Positions 27,998 to 36,876 of a stretch of DNA of 64,000 nt are shown piece after piece. Under the pieces are notes generated by a model, which made no database searches, had not been told where the DNA came from, and saw only the letters and a list, made by a program, of their open reading frames with translations. Location: positions 643,097 to 707,096 of the forward strand of contig NZ_FMTM01000003.1 in the NCBI RefSeq assembly GCF_900099775.1, read 5' to 3'. The position numbers were made by a program, and so were the translations under genes. This DNA comes from Rhizobium mongolense subsp. loessense (GTDB lineage: Bacteria; Pseudomonadota; Alphaproteobacteria; Rhizobiales; Rhizobiaceae). The stretch's first letter is position 1. Each line of letters starts with the position of its first letter.

Positions 27998-28383
27998 TGG
28001 ACAGCTAGGCTTCAATCCGATGGAGAGCTTCGCCACCGCCGATGACGGCATCGGTCTGATGCCTCGGTCGAACGTTGCCAGAATGTGCCAACCAACCTGA
28101 GAATTTTGTGATGTTCGCACTTGCGATCAACGAGCAGCTGAATACATCCATAAACGCGATATTCCTCCACGCGCTCCGCTGTTGACATTTCCATGACGAG
28201 CCCCTAAAGAGCGCGTGAGCACCGGGCAGCAATGTCCGGTGTTTCATTTGACATGTCCCGTGGATTTGTCCTGTTCGCGTAATGGGATAGTCCTGTCGGG
28301 CTTTCGGAAGAAAGCCAAAGGAGGGCGTGTTTCCTTCGCGCGGTTTGATAACAAACCGTCCTAACATACTGAAAGGAAATACG
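27998..28383. promoter_or_regulatory. Leader and promoter region of rpsD with three hairpins
   Basis: This gap contains a possible small minus-strand gene (28012-28194) and then a structured leader before rpsD. Hairpins: CACCGG...CCGGTG around 28219-28240, GGCTTTC-GGAA-GAAAGCC at 28299-28316, and GGTTTG-ATAA-CAAACC at 28343-28358. The S4 protein is a known translational autoregulator in other bacteria, so a structured leader is plausible, but I know no matching family here. Confidence 0.45.
28012..28194 (-). CDS. Possible 60-residue small protein
   Basis: ATG at 28194 with AGGGG seven bases upstream. The product begins MEMSTAERVEEYRVYGCIQ and continues with HHKILRLVGTFWQRSTEA. The pattern EEYRxY...L...W...A resembles a family of short rhizobial proteins of unknown function; the tail after it is arginine-rich and less convincing. 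It is divergent from rpsD. It may be real or degraded. Confidence 0.35.
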   Translation of the reverse strand: MEMSTAERVEEYRVYGCIQLLVDRKCEHHKILRLVGTFWQRSTEASDRCRHRRWRSSPSD

Positions 28384-29001
28384 ATGAGCAAGCGCGAATC
28401 GTCCAAGTACAAGATTGACCGCCGTATGGGCGAAAACATCTGGGGCCGTCCTAAATCCCCGGTGAACCGCCGCGAATACGGCCCGGGCCAGCATGGTCAG
28501 CGCCGCAAGGGCAAGCTTTCCGACTTCGGTGTGCAGCTGCGCGCCAAGCAGAAGCTGAAGGGTTACTATGGTGACCTGCGCGAGAAGCAGTTCCGTGCGA
28601 TCTTCGACGAAGCTAACCGCCGCAAGGGTGACACCTCGGAAAACCTGATCGGTCTTCTGGAGTCCCGTCTCGACGCGATCGTCTATCGCGCCAAGTTCGT
28701 TCCGACCGTTTTCGCTGCCCGCCAGTTCGTGAACCACGGCCACGTGACCGTGAACGGCGTCCGCGTCAACATCGGTTCCTACCGTTGCAAGGCCGGCGAC
28801 GTCATCGAAGTTCGCCAGAAGTCGAAGCAGCTCGTAATCGTTCTGGAATCCATCGGTCTCGCTGAGCGTGACGTTCCGGAATACATCGAAGTTGATCACA
28901 ACAAGATGGTTGCGACCTTCGCACGCGTTCCTTCGCTCTCCGACGTTCCGTATCCGGTCGTCATGGAGCCGCATCTGGTGGTCGAATTCTATTCGCGTTA
29001 A
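28384..29001 (+). CDS. rpsD: 30S ribosomal protein S4
   Basis: 205 residues from the ATG at 28384 with AAAGGAAA upstream. S4 signatures: [59 protein letters not shown], and the S4 RNA-binding domain [34 protein letters not shown]. It binds 16S rRNA early in 30S assembly. As in other alphaproteobacteria, it lies apart from the large ribosomal operons. Followed by a strong terminator. Confidence 0.98.
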   Translation: MSKRESSKYKIDRRMGENIWGRPKSPVNRREYGPGQHGQRRKGKLSDFGVQLRAKQKLKGYYGDLREKQFRAIFDEANRRKGDTSENLIGLLESRLDAIVYRAKFVPTVFAARQFVNHGHVTVNGVRVNIGSYRCKAGDVIEVRQKSKQLVIVLESIGLAERDVPEYIEVDHNKMVATFARVPSLSDVPYPVVMEPHLVVEFYSR

Positions 29002-29027
29002 TCAACGCGAGGCGTTTTCGCATACGG

Positions 29028-29054
29028 AAAAGCCGCCTCCTGGGCGGCTTTTTT
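29028..29054 (+). terminator. Terminator of rpsD
   Basis: AAAAGCCGCC / GGCGGCTTTTTT, a compact stem with six T residues, 26 bases after the rpsD stop. Confidence 0.92.
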
Positions 29055-29072
29055 GTTCACTGGAGAGAAGCC

Positions 29073-30002
29073 ATGGTGGATTTGCAGGCCGTCCTCGACA
29101 GCATCTACAAGGAGCTGACGCCGCGCATCGGCGAGGGCAAGGTCGCGGACTATATCCCTGAGCTTGCAAAGATCGATCCGAACCAGTTCGGCATGGCGGT
29201 CGTGACGGTCGACGGCAAGATCTATCGCGCCGGCGATGCCGATGTGCCGTTTTCCATTCAGAGCATTTCAAAGGTCTTCATGTTGACCTTAGCGCTCGGC
29301 AAGGTCGGCGAGGGACTCTGGAAGCGCGTCGGGCGCGAGCCCTCCGGGTCAGCCTTCAATTCCATCGTCCAGCTCGAGCATGAGCACGGAATCCCGCGCA
29401 ATCCCTTCATCAATGCCGGGGCAATCGCCGTCACCGACGTGGTGATGGCCGGTCATGCGCCGCGCGAGGCTATCGGCGAACTGCTGCGCTTCGTTCGCTA
29501 TCTGGCGGACGACGAGTCAGTGACGATCGATGAGAAGGTGGCTCGCTCCGAGACACTGACCGGATACCGGAATTTCGCGCTCGCCAATTTCATGCGCGCC
29601 TATAAGAACATCGATCATCCGGTCGAACATGTGCTTGGCGTCTATTTCCATCAATGCGCGCTGTCTATGAGCTGCGAGCAACTGGCAAGGGCGGGGCTGT
29701 TTCTTGCAGCCCGTGGCAGCAATCCCATGACCGGCCATTCGGTCGTGTCGCCGAAGCGCGCGCGGCGCATCAATGCACTGATGCTCACCTGTGGCCATTA
29801 CGACGGTTCGGGTGATTTCGCCTATCATGTCGGTCTTCCCGGCAAGAGCGGCGTGGGCGGCGGTATCTTCGCCGTTGCCCCGGGAGTCGCCTCGATCGCC
29901 GCCTGGTCGCCGGGTTTGAACAAGGTGGGCAATTCGCAGCTTGGGGCCGTGGCGCTGGAGATGCTTGCAACGCGCACAGGCTGGTCGGTTTTCGGCGATT
30001 GA
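29073..30002 (+). CDS. glsA: Glutaminase A
   Basis: 309 residues. It hydrolyses glutamine to glutamate and ammonia. It has the serine beta-lactamase-like fold: SIQSISKVF with catalytic Ser64-x-x-Lys67, [27 protein letters not shown] and a C-terminal [26 protein letters not shown]. Rhizobium etli is known to have a GlsA glutaminase that works with glutamine synthetase in a glutamine-glutamate cycle. It starts 19 bases after the rpsD terminator. Confidence 0.96.
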   Translation: MVDLQAVLDSIYKELTPRIGEGKVADYIPELAKIDPNQFGMAVVTVDGKIYRAGDADVPFSIQSISKVFMLTLALGKVGEGLWKRVGREPSGSAFNSIVQLEHEHGIPRNPFINAGAIAVTDVVMAGHAPREAIGELLRFVRYLADDESVTIDEKVARSETLTGYRNFALANFMRAYKNIDHPVEHVLGVYFHQCALSMSCEQLARAGLFLAARGSNPMTGHSVVSPKRARRINALMLTCGHYDGSGDFAYHVGLPGKSGVGGGIFAVAPGVASIAAWSPGLNKVGNSQLGAVALEMLATRTGWSVFGD

Positions 30003-30058
30003 TGCTTCGTTCACGCACGGCTTTCTGCTAAGGCAGAGTTATTGGATTTGGTAGAAAG

Positions 30059-30943
30059 ATGAATATCGCAGCCAACATTGATGAGGCATTCGGGGAGGCT
30101 GCAGAAGGGGGCGTGATCGGCCATGCGCTCTTTGCCGATGCCCCGCGTTCCGTCTCGTTCAACAAGCTGCGCAAGCGCCTGCTCCGGCAGGTTCGCCAAG
30201 CCTTCGACGATTTCGGCATGCTGAGGGGCCAGAAGCGCTGGCTGGTCGGCATTTCCGGCGGCAAAGATTCCTATGGTTTGCTGGCGCTGCTGCTCGACTT
30301 GCAATGGCGTGGATTGCTGCCTGTCGAGCTGATCGCCTGCAATCTCGACCAGGGCCAGCCGAACTTTCCGAAACAAATCCTGCCGGACTATCTGACGAAG
30401 ATCGGCGTGAAGTACCGCATCGAATATCGAGATACCTATTCGATCGTAAAGGAAAAGGTGCCGGAGGGGGCGACCTACTGCTCGCTCTGTTCCCGTCTTC
30501 GCCGCGGCAACCTTTACCGCATCGCGCGGGAGGAGCGCTGTGATGCTCTGGTGCTCGGCCATCACCGCGAGGATATCCTCGAGACCTTCTTCATGAACCT
30601 TTTCCACGGCGGGCGTCTCGCCTCTATGCCGGCGAAGCTGCTTAACGACGAAGGCGACCTTATGGTGCTCAGGCCGCTTGCATATTGCGCAGAGGACGAC
30701 ATGGCGAAGTTTGCAGCGGCCATGCGGTTTCCCATCATCCCCTGCGATCTATGCGGCTCGCAAGACGGCCTTCAGCGCAATGCGATGAAGGATATGCTTG
30801 CGGATATCGAGCAGCGCATGCCGGGGCGCAAGGACACGATGCTGCGGGCGCTCGCGCATGTGAACCCCTCACACCTGCTCGATCCGCAGCTTTTCGATTT
30901 TTCCAGCCTGATGGTCACAGAGCCGTCACCGAAGAGCGCATAA
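30059..30943 (+). CDS. ttcA: tRNA 2-thiocytidine synthase TtcA
   Basis: 294 residues. It adds sulfur to cytidine 32 of tRNA. PP-loop SGGKDS at 66-71; iron-sulfur ligands Cys141 and Cys144 (CSLCSRLRR) and Cys229/Cys232 ([12 protein letters not shown]). [17 protein letters not shown] completes the PP-loop ATPase. The frame has a ~30-residue N-terminal extension that is normal in rhizobia. It lies 31 bases before the inositol-phosphatase-like gene and may share an operon with it. Confidence 0.95.
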   Translation: MNIAANIDEAFGEAAEGGVIGHALFADAPRSVSFNKLRKRLLRQVRQAFDDFGMLRGQKRWLVGISGGKDSYGLLALLLDLQWRGLLPVELIACNLDQGQPNFPKQILPDYLTKIGVKYRIEYRDTYSIVKEKVPEGATYCSLCSRLRRGNLYRIAREERCDALVLGHHREDILETFFMNLFHGGRLASMPAKLLNDEGDLMVLRPLAYCAEDDMAKFAAAMRFPIIPCDLCGSQDGLQRNAMKDMLADIEQRMPGRKDTMLRALAHVNPSHLLDPQLFDFSSLMVTEPSPKSA

Positions 30944-30974
30944 CTGGGTTAACGCTCAAAAGTAAGGAAATGCC

Positions 30975-31799
30975 ATGACTTCGACAATTGATGTGACGAC
31001 GCTCTGCGATCTCCTCAGGCGGGCGGCGAAGGCCGAGATATTGCCGCGCTTCCGGCGGCTCGGCAGCGGCGACGTGCGGGTCAAGACCGAGGCGACTGAC
31101 CTGGTGACGGAGGCCGACGAGCAGGCTGAGCGGATGATGAAGGTGGAGGCGGCAAAACGCTGGCCGGACGCAGTCTTCGTCGGCGAGGAGTCGGTTGCTG
31201 CCGACCCTGCGCTGCTCGGCAAGCTGCAGGGAGCAGATCTTGCGATCGTCGTCGATCCGGTCGACGGCACCTTCAATTTCGCTTCCGGCATTCCCGCCTT
31301 CGGCGTCATGGCTTCGGTCGTGTCGAAGGGTGAAACCGTTGCCGGCGTCATCTACGACCCGATGGGCGACGATTGGGTGATGGCGGAAAAGGGGGGCGGC
31401 GCCTGGCTGCGACGGCCGGAAGGCGAGGCCGAGCGGCTTTCGGTGGCAGCGCCGGTGGCATTGGAACAGATGGTCGGAATGGCTTCGACCGGCTACCTGC
31501 CGAAGGAGAAGCGTCCGGAAATTCTCGCAAATCTCGCAAAGGTACGATTCCTCGTGAACTACCGCTGCGCCGCGCATGAATACCGGACATTCGCGGCAGG
31601 ACACGTGCATTACCTGATGTATAATAAGCTTATGCCCTGGGATCATCTGGCGGGAACGCTGATCTGCCAGGAGGCGGGCGCCCATGCCGCCCGTTTCGAC
31701 GGATCGGCCTACCTGCCGCACCACGTCGACGGCGGCTTGCTGATCGCTCCGGACAGGGCGTCGTGGGAGTTGCTACGGCGGGAGGTTTTCACGGTCTGA
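30975..31799 (+). CDS. Inositol monophosphatase-family phosphatase
   Basis: 274 residues. Family motifs: LVTEADEQAERMM, VGEESVAAD (metal-binding Glu), IVVDPVDGTFNFASGIPAFGV (the metal-binding DPxDGT) and, at the C-terminus, MPWDHLAGTLICQEAGAHA (the WDxxAG motif). It could be a SuhB-like inositol monophosphatase, a nucleotide-3'-phosphatase or another sugar-phosphate phosphatase; the sequence does not decide. A small-RNA-like hairpin and terminator follow directly. Confidence 0.88.
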   Translation: MTSTIDVTTLCDLLRRAAKAEILPRFRRLGSGDVRVKTEATDLVTEADEQAERMMKVEAAKRWPDAVFVGEESVAADPALLGKLQGADLAIVVDPVDGTFNFASGIPAFGVMASVVSKGETVAGVIYDPMGDDWVMAEKGGGAWLRRPEGEAERLSVAAPVALEQMVGMASTGYLPKEKRPEILANLAKVRFLVNYRCAAHEYRTFAAGHVHYLMYNKLMPWDHLAGTLICQEAGAHAARFDGSAYLPHHVDGGLLIAPDRASWELLRREVFTV

Positions 31800-31834
31800 G
31801 GACTGAGGGCGTAAGCCTCGATCCATGCCCGACA

Positions 31835-31905
31835 TATAGGGAGAAATGCATATTTCCTCCCAAGCTGTTTTGATCAGATCCGCCCCGCTTCTAAGCGGGG
31901 TTTTT
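31835..31905 (+). ncRNA. Candidate small RNA or 3'-UTR RNA after the IMPase-family gene
   Basis: GGGAG-AAAT-GCAT-ATTT-C-CTCCC (31839-31861) is a stem with one bulge exposing a TTTCCTCCC anti-Shine-Dalgarno stretch. It is followed 21 bases later by a perfect terminator (31883-31905). This layout is similar to alphaproteobacterial sRNAs such as the alpha-r14 group, which use CCUCCC loops to pair with ribosome sites. No clear promoter was found, so it may instead be processed from the upstream mRNA. Confidence 0.4.
31883..31905 (+). terminator. Rho-independent terminator
   Basis: CCCCGCTT / AAGCGGGG with a two-base loop (CT), then five T residues. Confidence 0.9.
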
Positions 31906-31920
31906 CGTGTCAGGCCGGGC

Positions 31921-32049
31921 TTAGTTCGTCGAACTTGTCGTCACCTGATCGACCGGGATGCCCGGCGAGTTTTGCGGGAGGGATGCGATTGCGAACATCG
32001 CAAAGGCATAAGCGGCAAATACAGAAGCCGCGACGGTGGTCTTGATCAT
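31921..32049 (-). CDS. 42-residue exported or membrane small protein
   Basis: ATG at 32049 with GGAG six bases upstream; TAA at 31921-31923. The product MIKTTVAASVFAAYAFAMF then AIASLPQNSPGIPVDQV, ending TTSSTN, is a short hydrophobic helix followed by a polar tail: a signal-peptide-like or small membrane protein. It is too short for ordinary ORF thresholds. Function unknown. It is convergent with the candidate RNA and its terminator. Good ribosome site and sensible codon use support it. Confidence 0.6.
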   Translation of the reverse strand: MIKTTVAASVFAAYAFAMFAIASLPQNSPGIPVDQVTTSSTN

Positions 32050-32255
32050 CTCTTGCTCCATCGTTGCCAGGGCAGATTAGCCCGAAAGGGCGATGGCCAC
32101 AAGAAATATGAACGCCAGATGAACAAAACGTCATGGAAAGCCTATTGATCGTCGCAAGCGGCGTGCCGTCAGGTTGCTCGGTACCCGAGCGAATGCGCTG
32201 GAACGAGTCGCCCGGTGATTCGTTGAGTCGAATGTTTTGCGTGAGGTATTGCGTC

Positions 32256-32504
32256 ATGGAGAAAGAGGACATCCGGAAATTCCCGCCCGTCAGGATCAAA
32301 CTCGGCGGACGCTATCGCGTCGTCAGGACGGTTCACGATGCCTACAAGCTGATGGTCACCGAGTGGCCGATCCATGATGGCCCGGCGCTCTACCGCGCCG
32401 AGATTACATGTCTGGATGCCTTCAACGATGCGACGCCGGCCGCTGAGGTGCGGAAGAAGTTTCTGGTCGCGGCAAGCGAGGCGCACCTGGAATATGTTGT
32501 CTGA
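32256..32504 (+). CDS. DUF982 small protein
   Basis: 82 residues from the ATG at 32256 (GAGG upstream). VRIKLGGRYRVVRTVHDAYKLMVTEWPIHDGPALYRAEITCLDAF is the DUF982 pattern, a family of short proteins abundant in Rhizobiales and of unknown function. The longer frame upstream is not supported by a ribosome site. Confidence 0.85.
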   Translation: MEKEDIRKFPPVRIKLGGRYRVVRTVHDAYKLMVTEWPIHDGPALYRAEITCLDAFNDATPAAEVRKKFLVAASEAHLEYVV

Positions 32505-32513
32505 TTCGGCGTG

Positions 32514-33272
32514 ATGAGCTCCACTGATATTGGCAATCTGCTCGGTACCGGTAAAGAGGCGGAGGTCTATGAGCACGGGGCGCTGGTCCTTAAGCTCTAC
32601 AGGGTCACCGCGTCCAAAAGTGCTGCGTTGAGAGAAGCCGCGGTTTTGGCGCTCATCGAGCCATTTGGCCTGCCAGCGCCAAAGGTTTCAGACGTCAGAC
32701 AGTACGGGGACCGCTGGGGACTGGTGATGACCCGGGCCTGCGGTCAGCCATTTGCCAACGCGATGATCTCACAACCCGCGCTGATTCCAAAATACCTGGA
32801 TGAAATGGTGCGGCTGCACAGGGAAATCCACCGCCAATCCGCACACGCCCTTCCCGGGCTTAAGGCGAGACTGGCCTCGAATATTTGGCATGCGCCATCA
32901 TTAAATAGAGCACATCGTGAAAGGCTTCTGGCGGGGCTTGATACCCTGCCGGAGGGGAACGTTCTCTGTCACGGAGATTTTCATCCCTGGAACATCCTCG
33001 GCTCTCCTGGTCAGGCGATGGTCGTGGATTGGTTGGACGCATGCGCCGGCAGCCCGGCCGCCGATGTCTGTCGCACCTATGTCCTAATACGTCATGAAGC
33101 GCCCGAAATAGCTGCTTGGTATGTCGAAACCTATGCAAGAGCCGGCGGCCTTGCCCTTGGCGATATTTTCGCCTGGTTGCCCTTTGTTGCCGCGGCCCGG
33201 CTGGCAGAGGGAGTTTCGAAGGAAGAAGACGAACTGATCCGCATGGCTGGCGCGAACTGGTCAGATATCTGA
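32514..33272 (+). CDS. Aminoglycoside-phosphotransferase-fold kinase
   Basis: 252 residues. Protein-kinase-like fold: LGTGKEAEVYEHGALVLKLYR (nucleotide-binding Lys), VLCHGDFHPWNILGS (catalytic Asp and Asn) and AMVVDWLDACAGSPAADVCR (metal-binding Asp in the DFG position). It probably phosphorylates a small-molecule alcohol; resistance to aminoglycosides is not implied. A GTG directly before the ATG is an alternative start. It begins nine bases after the DUF982 stop and so may share its mRNA. Confidence 0.85.
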   Translation: MSSTDIGNLLGTGKEAEVYEHGALVLKLYRVTASKSAALREAAVLALIEPFGLPAPKVSDVRQYGDRWGLVMTRACGQPFANAMISQPALIPKYLDEMVRLHREIHRQSAHALPGLKARLASNIWHAPSLNRAHRERLLAGLDTLPEGNVLCHGDFHPWNILGSPGQAMVVDWLDACAGSPAADVCRTYVLIRHEAPEIAAWYVETYARAGGLALGDIFAWLPFVAAARLAEGVSKEEDELIRMAGANWSDI

Positions 33273-33347
33273 TCGCGCGCCAATCGCAAATTCTCCAAAT
33301 CGAAGTTCCCGCTGCCGGCGCAAGGCGAAGGCTGACATGGCACACCA

Positions 33348-34628
33348 TCACAAATGCGCAGCACCCGGTTCGAGTTGCGGGCTGTCGCCCGGGTGGGTGA
33401 AGAGTTTGCCCTTTTCGGCAAAGAGCGTGGCGACGATGGTGATCGCGCCGAAAACCGCAAAGCCTGCGAAGAGCGGCTGGACGGTGCCGTTGAAGAGCTG
33501 GCCGACGCCTCCTCCCAGCAGCGCGCCGACGGAGGTCGAGACGAAGCCGGTGATGGCGGTCGCCGTCCCTGCAAGATTGCCCATCGGTTCCAGGCTGATT
33601 GCCGTGAAGTTCGTGGCGATGACCGCAAACATCATCAGCAGAATGGAGAACAAGGCGTAGTCCAGCGCGAAATTGACGTTGGCATCGAGCGCCATGACGT
33701 AACCGAATGCCGAAATCACCGTAAAGAGGATCATTGCTGTGTGCGAGATGCGGCGCATGCCGAAGGTGCGCACGAAGAAGCCGTTGGCGAAGTTGGCAAC
33801 GGCAATGCCGCCTGCCGTTGCAGCAAAGGCTATCGGCAGCCAATCGCCGAGGCCGTAGACTTCACCGAATACCTGCTGGACGGAGATCACATAGGCGCTG
33901 ATTACGCCCGTGAACATCGTGAGCCCGATCATATAGCCGCAGGTGATGCGGTTGGTGAGAACCGTCCTGAAGCCTTCGACGATCGAACCAACGGAGAGCG
34001 GGATGCGCTCATCGACCGGCAGCGACTCCTTCAAGCGTAGCAGTGCCCAGAGGAATAGGACTGCGCCGACGATGCCGAGCAGGATGAAGATCCAGTGCCA
34101 GTCGGCGTAGCTGATGATCAGCTGGCCGACGGAAGGCGCGACGATCGGCACGATCATGAAGACGATCATCACGTAGGACATGACGCGGGCCATTTCGCGG
34201 CCGCCGAAGCAGTCGCGGACAACCGCCATCGTGGTGATGCGTACCGCGGCACCGCCAATACCCTGGATGAAGCGCATGACGAGCAGCATCTCGAAGCTGC
34301 CGGTCAGTGCCGCGCCGAACATCGCCAGCACGTAGACGGCGAGGCCGCCGAGCAGGATGCGGCGGCGGCCGAAGGTGTCAGAAAGGCTGCCGAAGATGAT
34401 CTGCGAGACACCAAAGCCGAAGAAGAAGACACCGATGATGAGTTGGGCATCGTTAGTGCTCGTCACGCTCAACGAGCGGCCGATGGCGGGAAGCGCCGGC
34501 AGCATGCTGTCGATTGCCATGGCGATGCTGGCGGTCATGATCGCGATGGTTATGACAAATTCCGTGAAGCCCATGCCGATTCGGCTGGAGCCCTGATTTT
34601 CAGTGTGCGGTTTATGCTGCGGGATCAT
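33348..34628 (-). CDS. Bcr/CflA-family MFS multidrug transporter
   Basis: 426 residues with about twelve membrane segments. The drug:H+ antiporter signature occurs between segments 2 and 3 (IIFGSLSDTFGRRRILLGGLAVY). FIQGIGGAAVRITTMAVVRDCFGG is motif C-like, the Bcr/CflA hallmark. It shares overall layout with the next gene upstream. Export of drugs or metabolites at the inner membrane is the family role. It lies 40 bases downstream of its paralogue, on the same strand. Confidence 0.9.
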   Translation of the reverse strand: MIPQHKPHTENQGSSRIGMGFTEFVITIAIMTASIAMAIDSMLPALPAIGRSLSVTSTNDAQLIIGVFFFGFGVSQIIFGSLSDTFGRRRILLGGLAVYVLAMFGAALTGSFEMLLVMRFIQGIGGAAVRITTMAVVRDCFGGREMARVMSYVMIVFMIVPIVAPSVGQLIISYADWHWIFILLGIVGAVLFLWALLRLKESLPVDERIPLSVGSIVEGFRTVLTNRITCGYMIGLTMFTGVISAYVISVQQVFGEVYGLGDWLPIAFAATAGGIAVANFANGFFVRTFGMRRISHTAMILFTVISAFGYVMALDANVNFALDYALFSILLMMFAVIATNFTAISLEPMGNLAGTATAITGFVSTSVGALLGGGVGQLFNGTVQPLFAGFAVFGAITIVATLFAEKGKLFTHPGDSPQLEPGAAHL

Positions 34629-34668
34629 TCTTCAAATCCAGTCAATGTAAAATGGTTAGACGGCCCGC

Positions 34669-35916
34669 TCACAGACGCGGATTGTGAGGCTGAAACAGAC
34701 GGCCCTTCTCGGCGATCAGGACGAAGACGAGTCCGATGATCGACACGGCGAAATAGCCGGAGACCATCGGCAGCGCCGTCCCATCGAAGGCCTGGCCGAT
34801 AGCCGCGCCGATGATTGCGCCGCCGATCGTACTCATGAAGCCAAGGACGGAGGAGGCGGTGCCTGCCACGTGGCCGAGCGGCTCCATGGCGAGCGAGTTG
34901 AAGTTCGAGCCGATCCAGCCGAACTGAAACATCGCAATGCCGAAGAAGCCGATGAATAGGAAGAAAGGCATCGGCTGCGGGCCAACGACCTGCACGATCA
35001 TCCAGAGCGTGTTGACGGCGACGAAACCGAGCAGCGATCCATGTGACAGCCGCCGCATTCCGAACTTGCCGACGAAGCGCGAGTTGAGAAACGACGCAAT
35101 GGACATGAAGACCGCGACAGCGGCGAAGGCGAAAGGGAAATAGACGCCGAGATCGTAGATGCCGACATAGATCTGCTGCGCGGAGTTGATGAATCCGAAC
35201 AGCGAGCCGAAGATGAAGGTGGTTGCAAGCGTATAGCAAAGTGCGATGCGGTTCGTCAGAACGAGCTGGAAGCCGCTGAGGATCGAGCGTGCGGTGAAGG
35301 GGCGCATGTTGCGTGGATCGAGCGTCTCCGGCAGGCGATAGAAGGTCCATGCGGCGATTGCCGCCCCCATTGCGGCGATGAAGACGAAGATCATGTGCCA
35401 ACTCGCAAAGAGCATGATGATCTGGCCGCTCCCGGGCGCGACGACGGGTACGATCATGAACACCATCATGATCAGCGACATGACTTCGGCCATCTGCCGG
35501 CCGCCGTAGATGTCGCGGACGATCGAAATTGTGATGACGCGCGTTGCGGCAGAGCCGATGCCCTGGATGAAACGCAGAACGAGTAAGCCGGCAAACGAGG
35601 GTATGAAAGCAATCCCAATCGCCGAAGTGATGTAAATCGCCAGACCGACGAGAAGCGGCAGGCGACGGCCGAAGCGGTCGGAAATCGGGCCATAGAAGAG
35701 CTGAGCGCCGCCGAAGCCGAGAAGATAGGACGAGACGACGAATTGCCGGTGGTTTTCGCTTTCGACGCCCAGATTGGCGCCGATCTGCTGCAGAGCCGGC
35801 AGCATGATATCGATTGCCAGCGAATTGGTTGCCATCAAAAAGGCGGCGAGGGCGATAAATTCACGCTTGCCCATGGGCGTCTGGCCCGCGGACACGGCTT
35901 GAGATGAATCTGTCAC
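34669..35916 (-). CDS. Bcr/CflA-family MFS multidrug transporter (paralogue)
   Basis: 415 residues, twelve predicted membrane segments. QLFYGPISDRFGRRLPLLVGLAIY and RFIQGIGSAATRVITISIVRDIYGG match the same signature sites as in the gene after it. The two are clearly tandem paralogues in one transcription unit and may act on related compounds or together. The N-terminus MTDSSQAVSAGQTPMGKREF is polar. Confidence 0.9.
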   Translation of the reverse strand: MTDSSQAVSAGQTPMGKREFIALAAFLMATNSLAIDIMLPALQQIGANLGVESENHRQFVVSSYLLGFGGAQLFYGPISDRFGRRLPLLVGLAIYITSAIGIAFIPSFAGLLVLRFIQGIGSAATRVITISIVRDIYGGRQMAEVMSLIMMVFMIVPVVAPGSGQIIMLFASWHMIFVFIAAMGAAIAAWTFYRLPETLDPRNMRPFTARSILSGFQLVLTNRIALCYTLATTFIFGSLFGFINSAQQIYVGIYDLGVYFPFAFAAVAVFMSIASFLNSRFVGKFGMRRLSHGSLLGFVAVNTLWMIVQVVGPQPMPFFLFIGFFGIAMFQFGWIGSNFNSLAMEPLGHVAGTASSVLGFMSTIGGAIIGAAIGQAFDGTALPMVSGYFAVSIIGLVFVLIAEKGRLFQPHNPRL

Positions 35917-35937
35917 AATGAAAATCCCATAAACAGG

Positions 35938-35966
35938 TCAAGGCGCTGTTGAGCACAGCGCCTTGA
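35938..35966. terminator. Perfect 12-bp hairpin after grxD
   Basis: TCAAGGCGCTGT / ACAGCGCCTTGA with a five-base loop, between the grxD stop and the start of the MFS gene. The T tract is weak, so it may be a weak terminator or an mRNA-stabilising hairpin. Confidence 0.6.
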
Positions 35967-36014
35967 ACTCGAATTAGAACAGATTTGGAAACCGGACGGA
36001 CGCCCGGTGACCTG

Positions 36015-36347
36015 TCAGGCGGCGCGGACCGTCACACCGTTTTCCTGGAAGTGCTGCTGCAACTCGCCGGCCTGGAACATTTCCCGCACGATGTCACAGC
36101 CGCCGATAAACTCGCCCTTCACGTAAAGTTGCGGGATTGTCGGCCAATTCGAATAGTCCTTGATGCCCTGGCGGATTTCCGAATCGGCGAGCACGTCAAT
36201 GCCCTTGTAGTCGACACCGAGGTAATCGAGGATCTGGACGACCTGGCCGGAGAAACCGCACTGCGGAAACTGCGGCGTGCCCTTCATGAAAAGGACGACG
36301 TCGTTCGTCTTGATTTCGTTGTCGATGAATTCGTTGATACCGCTCAT
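36015..36347 (-). CDS. grxD: Monothiol glutaredoxin (Grx4/GrxD type)
   Basis: 110 residues from the ATG at 36347 (AAGGATTAGGT upstream). The active-site motif CGFS ([21 protein letters not shown]) and [26 protein letters not shown] identify the monothiol class, which carries a 2Fe-2S cluster with glutathione and works with BolA proteins in iron-sulfur assembly and iron sensing. The bolA gene lies 1.7 kb upstream on the same strand, as expected, but with two extra genes between. Confidence 0.95.
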   Translation of the reverse strand: MSGINEFIDNEIKTNDVVLFMKGTPQFPQCGFSGQVVQILDYLGVDYKGIDVLADSEIRQGIKDYSNWPTIPQLYVKGEFIGGCDIVREMFQAGELQQHFQENGVTVRAA

Positions 36348-36493
36348 GGGACCTAATCCTTTCAACAGGCAGGTTAAAGGCCTGCCGTTTCAATCGTGAG
36401 CCTTAGATAGCATGTGATGGCTCAAATTCCAGCCGCCAAAATCAAAAAAAGATAAGCATGCTTACGGTGGATAATGGCACGATGCCGGAACGC

Positions 36494-36721
36494 CTAGCGG
36501 CTGCGCTGCCTGCTGCGGGCAGTGGCGGTGCGGCGTTTGCTGACCTGCTTGCGGGCGGGCTTATTCGCCGTTGAGGCAGTGCGGGTGAAGCGCCCCGTCG
36601 AGGAAGAGCGCGTCTGGCGCTTCTTTCGCTTGGTGGTGGTTCGGACCGCAGTCTTCTTGAGGATTTCCTTGAGCACGGTCTCGACAACGCCGCTCACGAG
36701 TTCCTTCACGAAATCAGCCAT
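36494..36721 (-). CDS. Small basic protein of unknown function
   Basis: 75 residues. The N-terminus ADFVKELVSGVVETVLKEILKK is an amphipathic helix. The rest is a lysine/arginine/threonine/serine-rich tail (KRKKRQTRSSSTGRFTRTA, KQVSKRRTATARSRQRSR), like a nucleic-acid-binding or histone-H1-like tail. I recognise no family. It sits between grxD and bolA. Confidence 0.65.
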   Translation of the reverse strand: MADFVKELVSGVVETVLKEILKKTAVRTTTKRKKRQTRSSSTGRFTRTASTANKPARKQVSKRRTATARSRQRSR

Positions 36722-36876
36722 TCAGCCCTCCAGCACTCGAAACGCTTCGTGGCTATTGAATTCCGGATGCTTTCGGTTAGCAAGCGCTCTTCAACAGCAC
36801 GAGAGCTTTTTCCGCCACATTTCACATGCATGCGCGTTTTGCGAATTGGCGGGCCGAGATCGCCGGAAAGATATTT

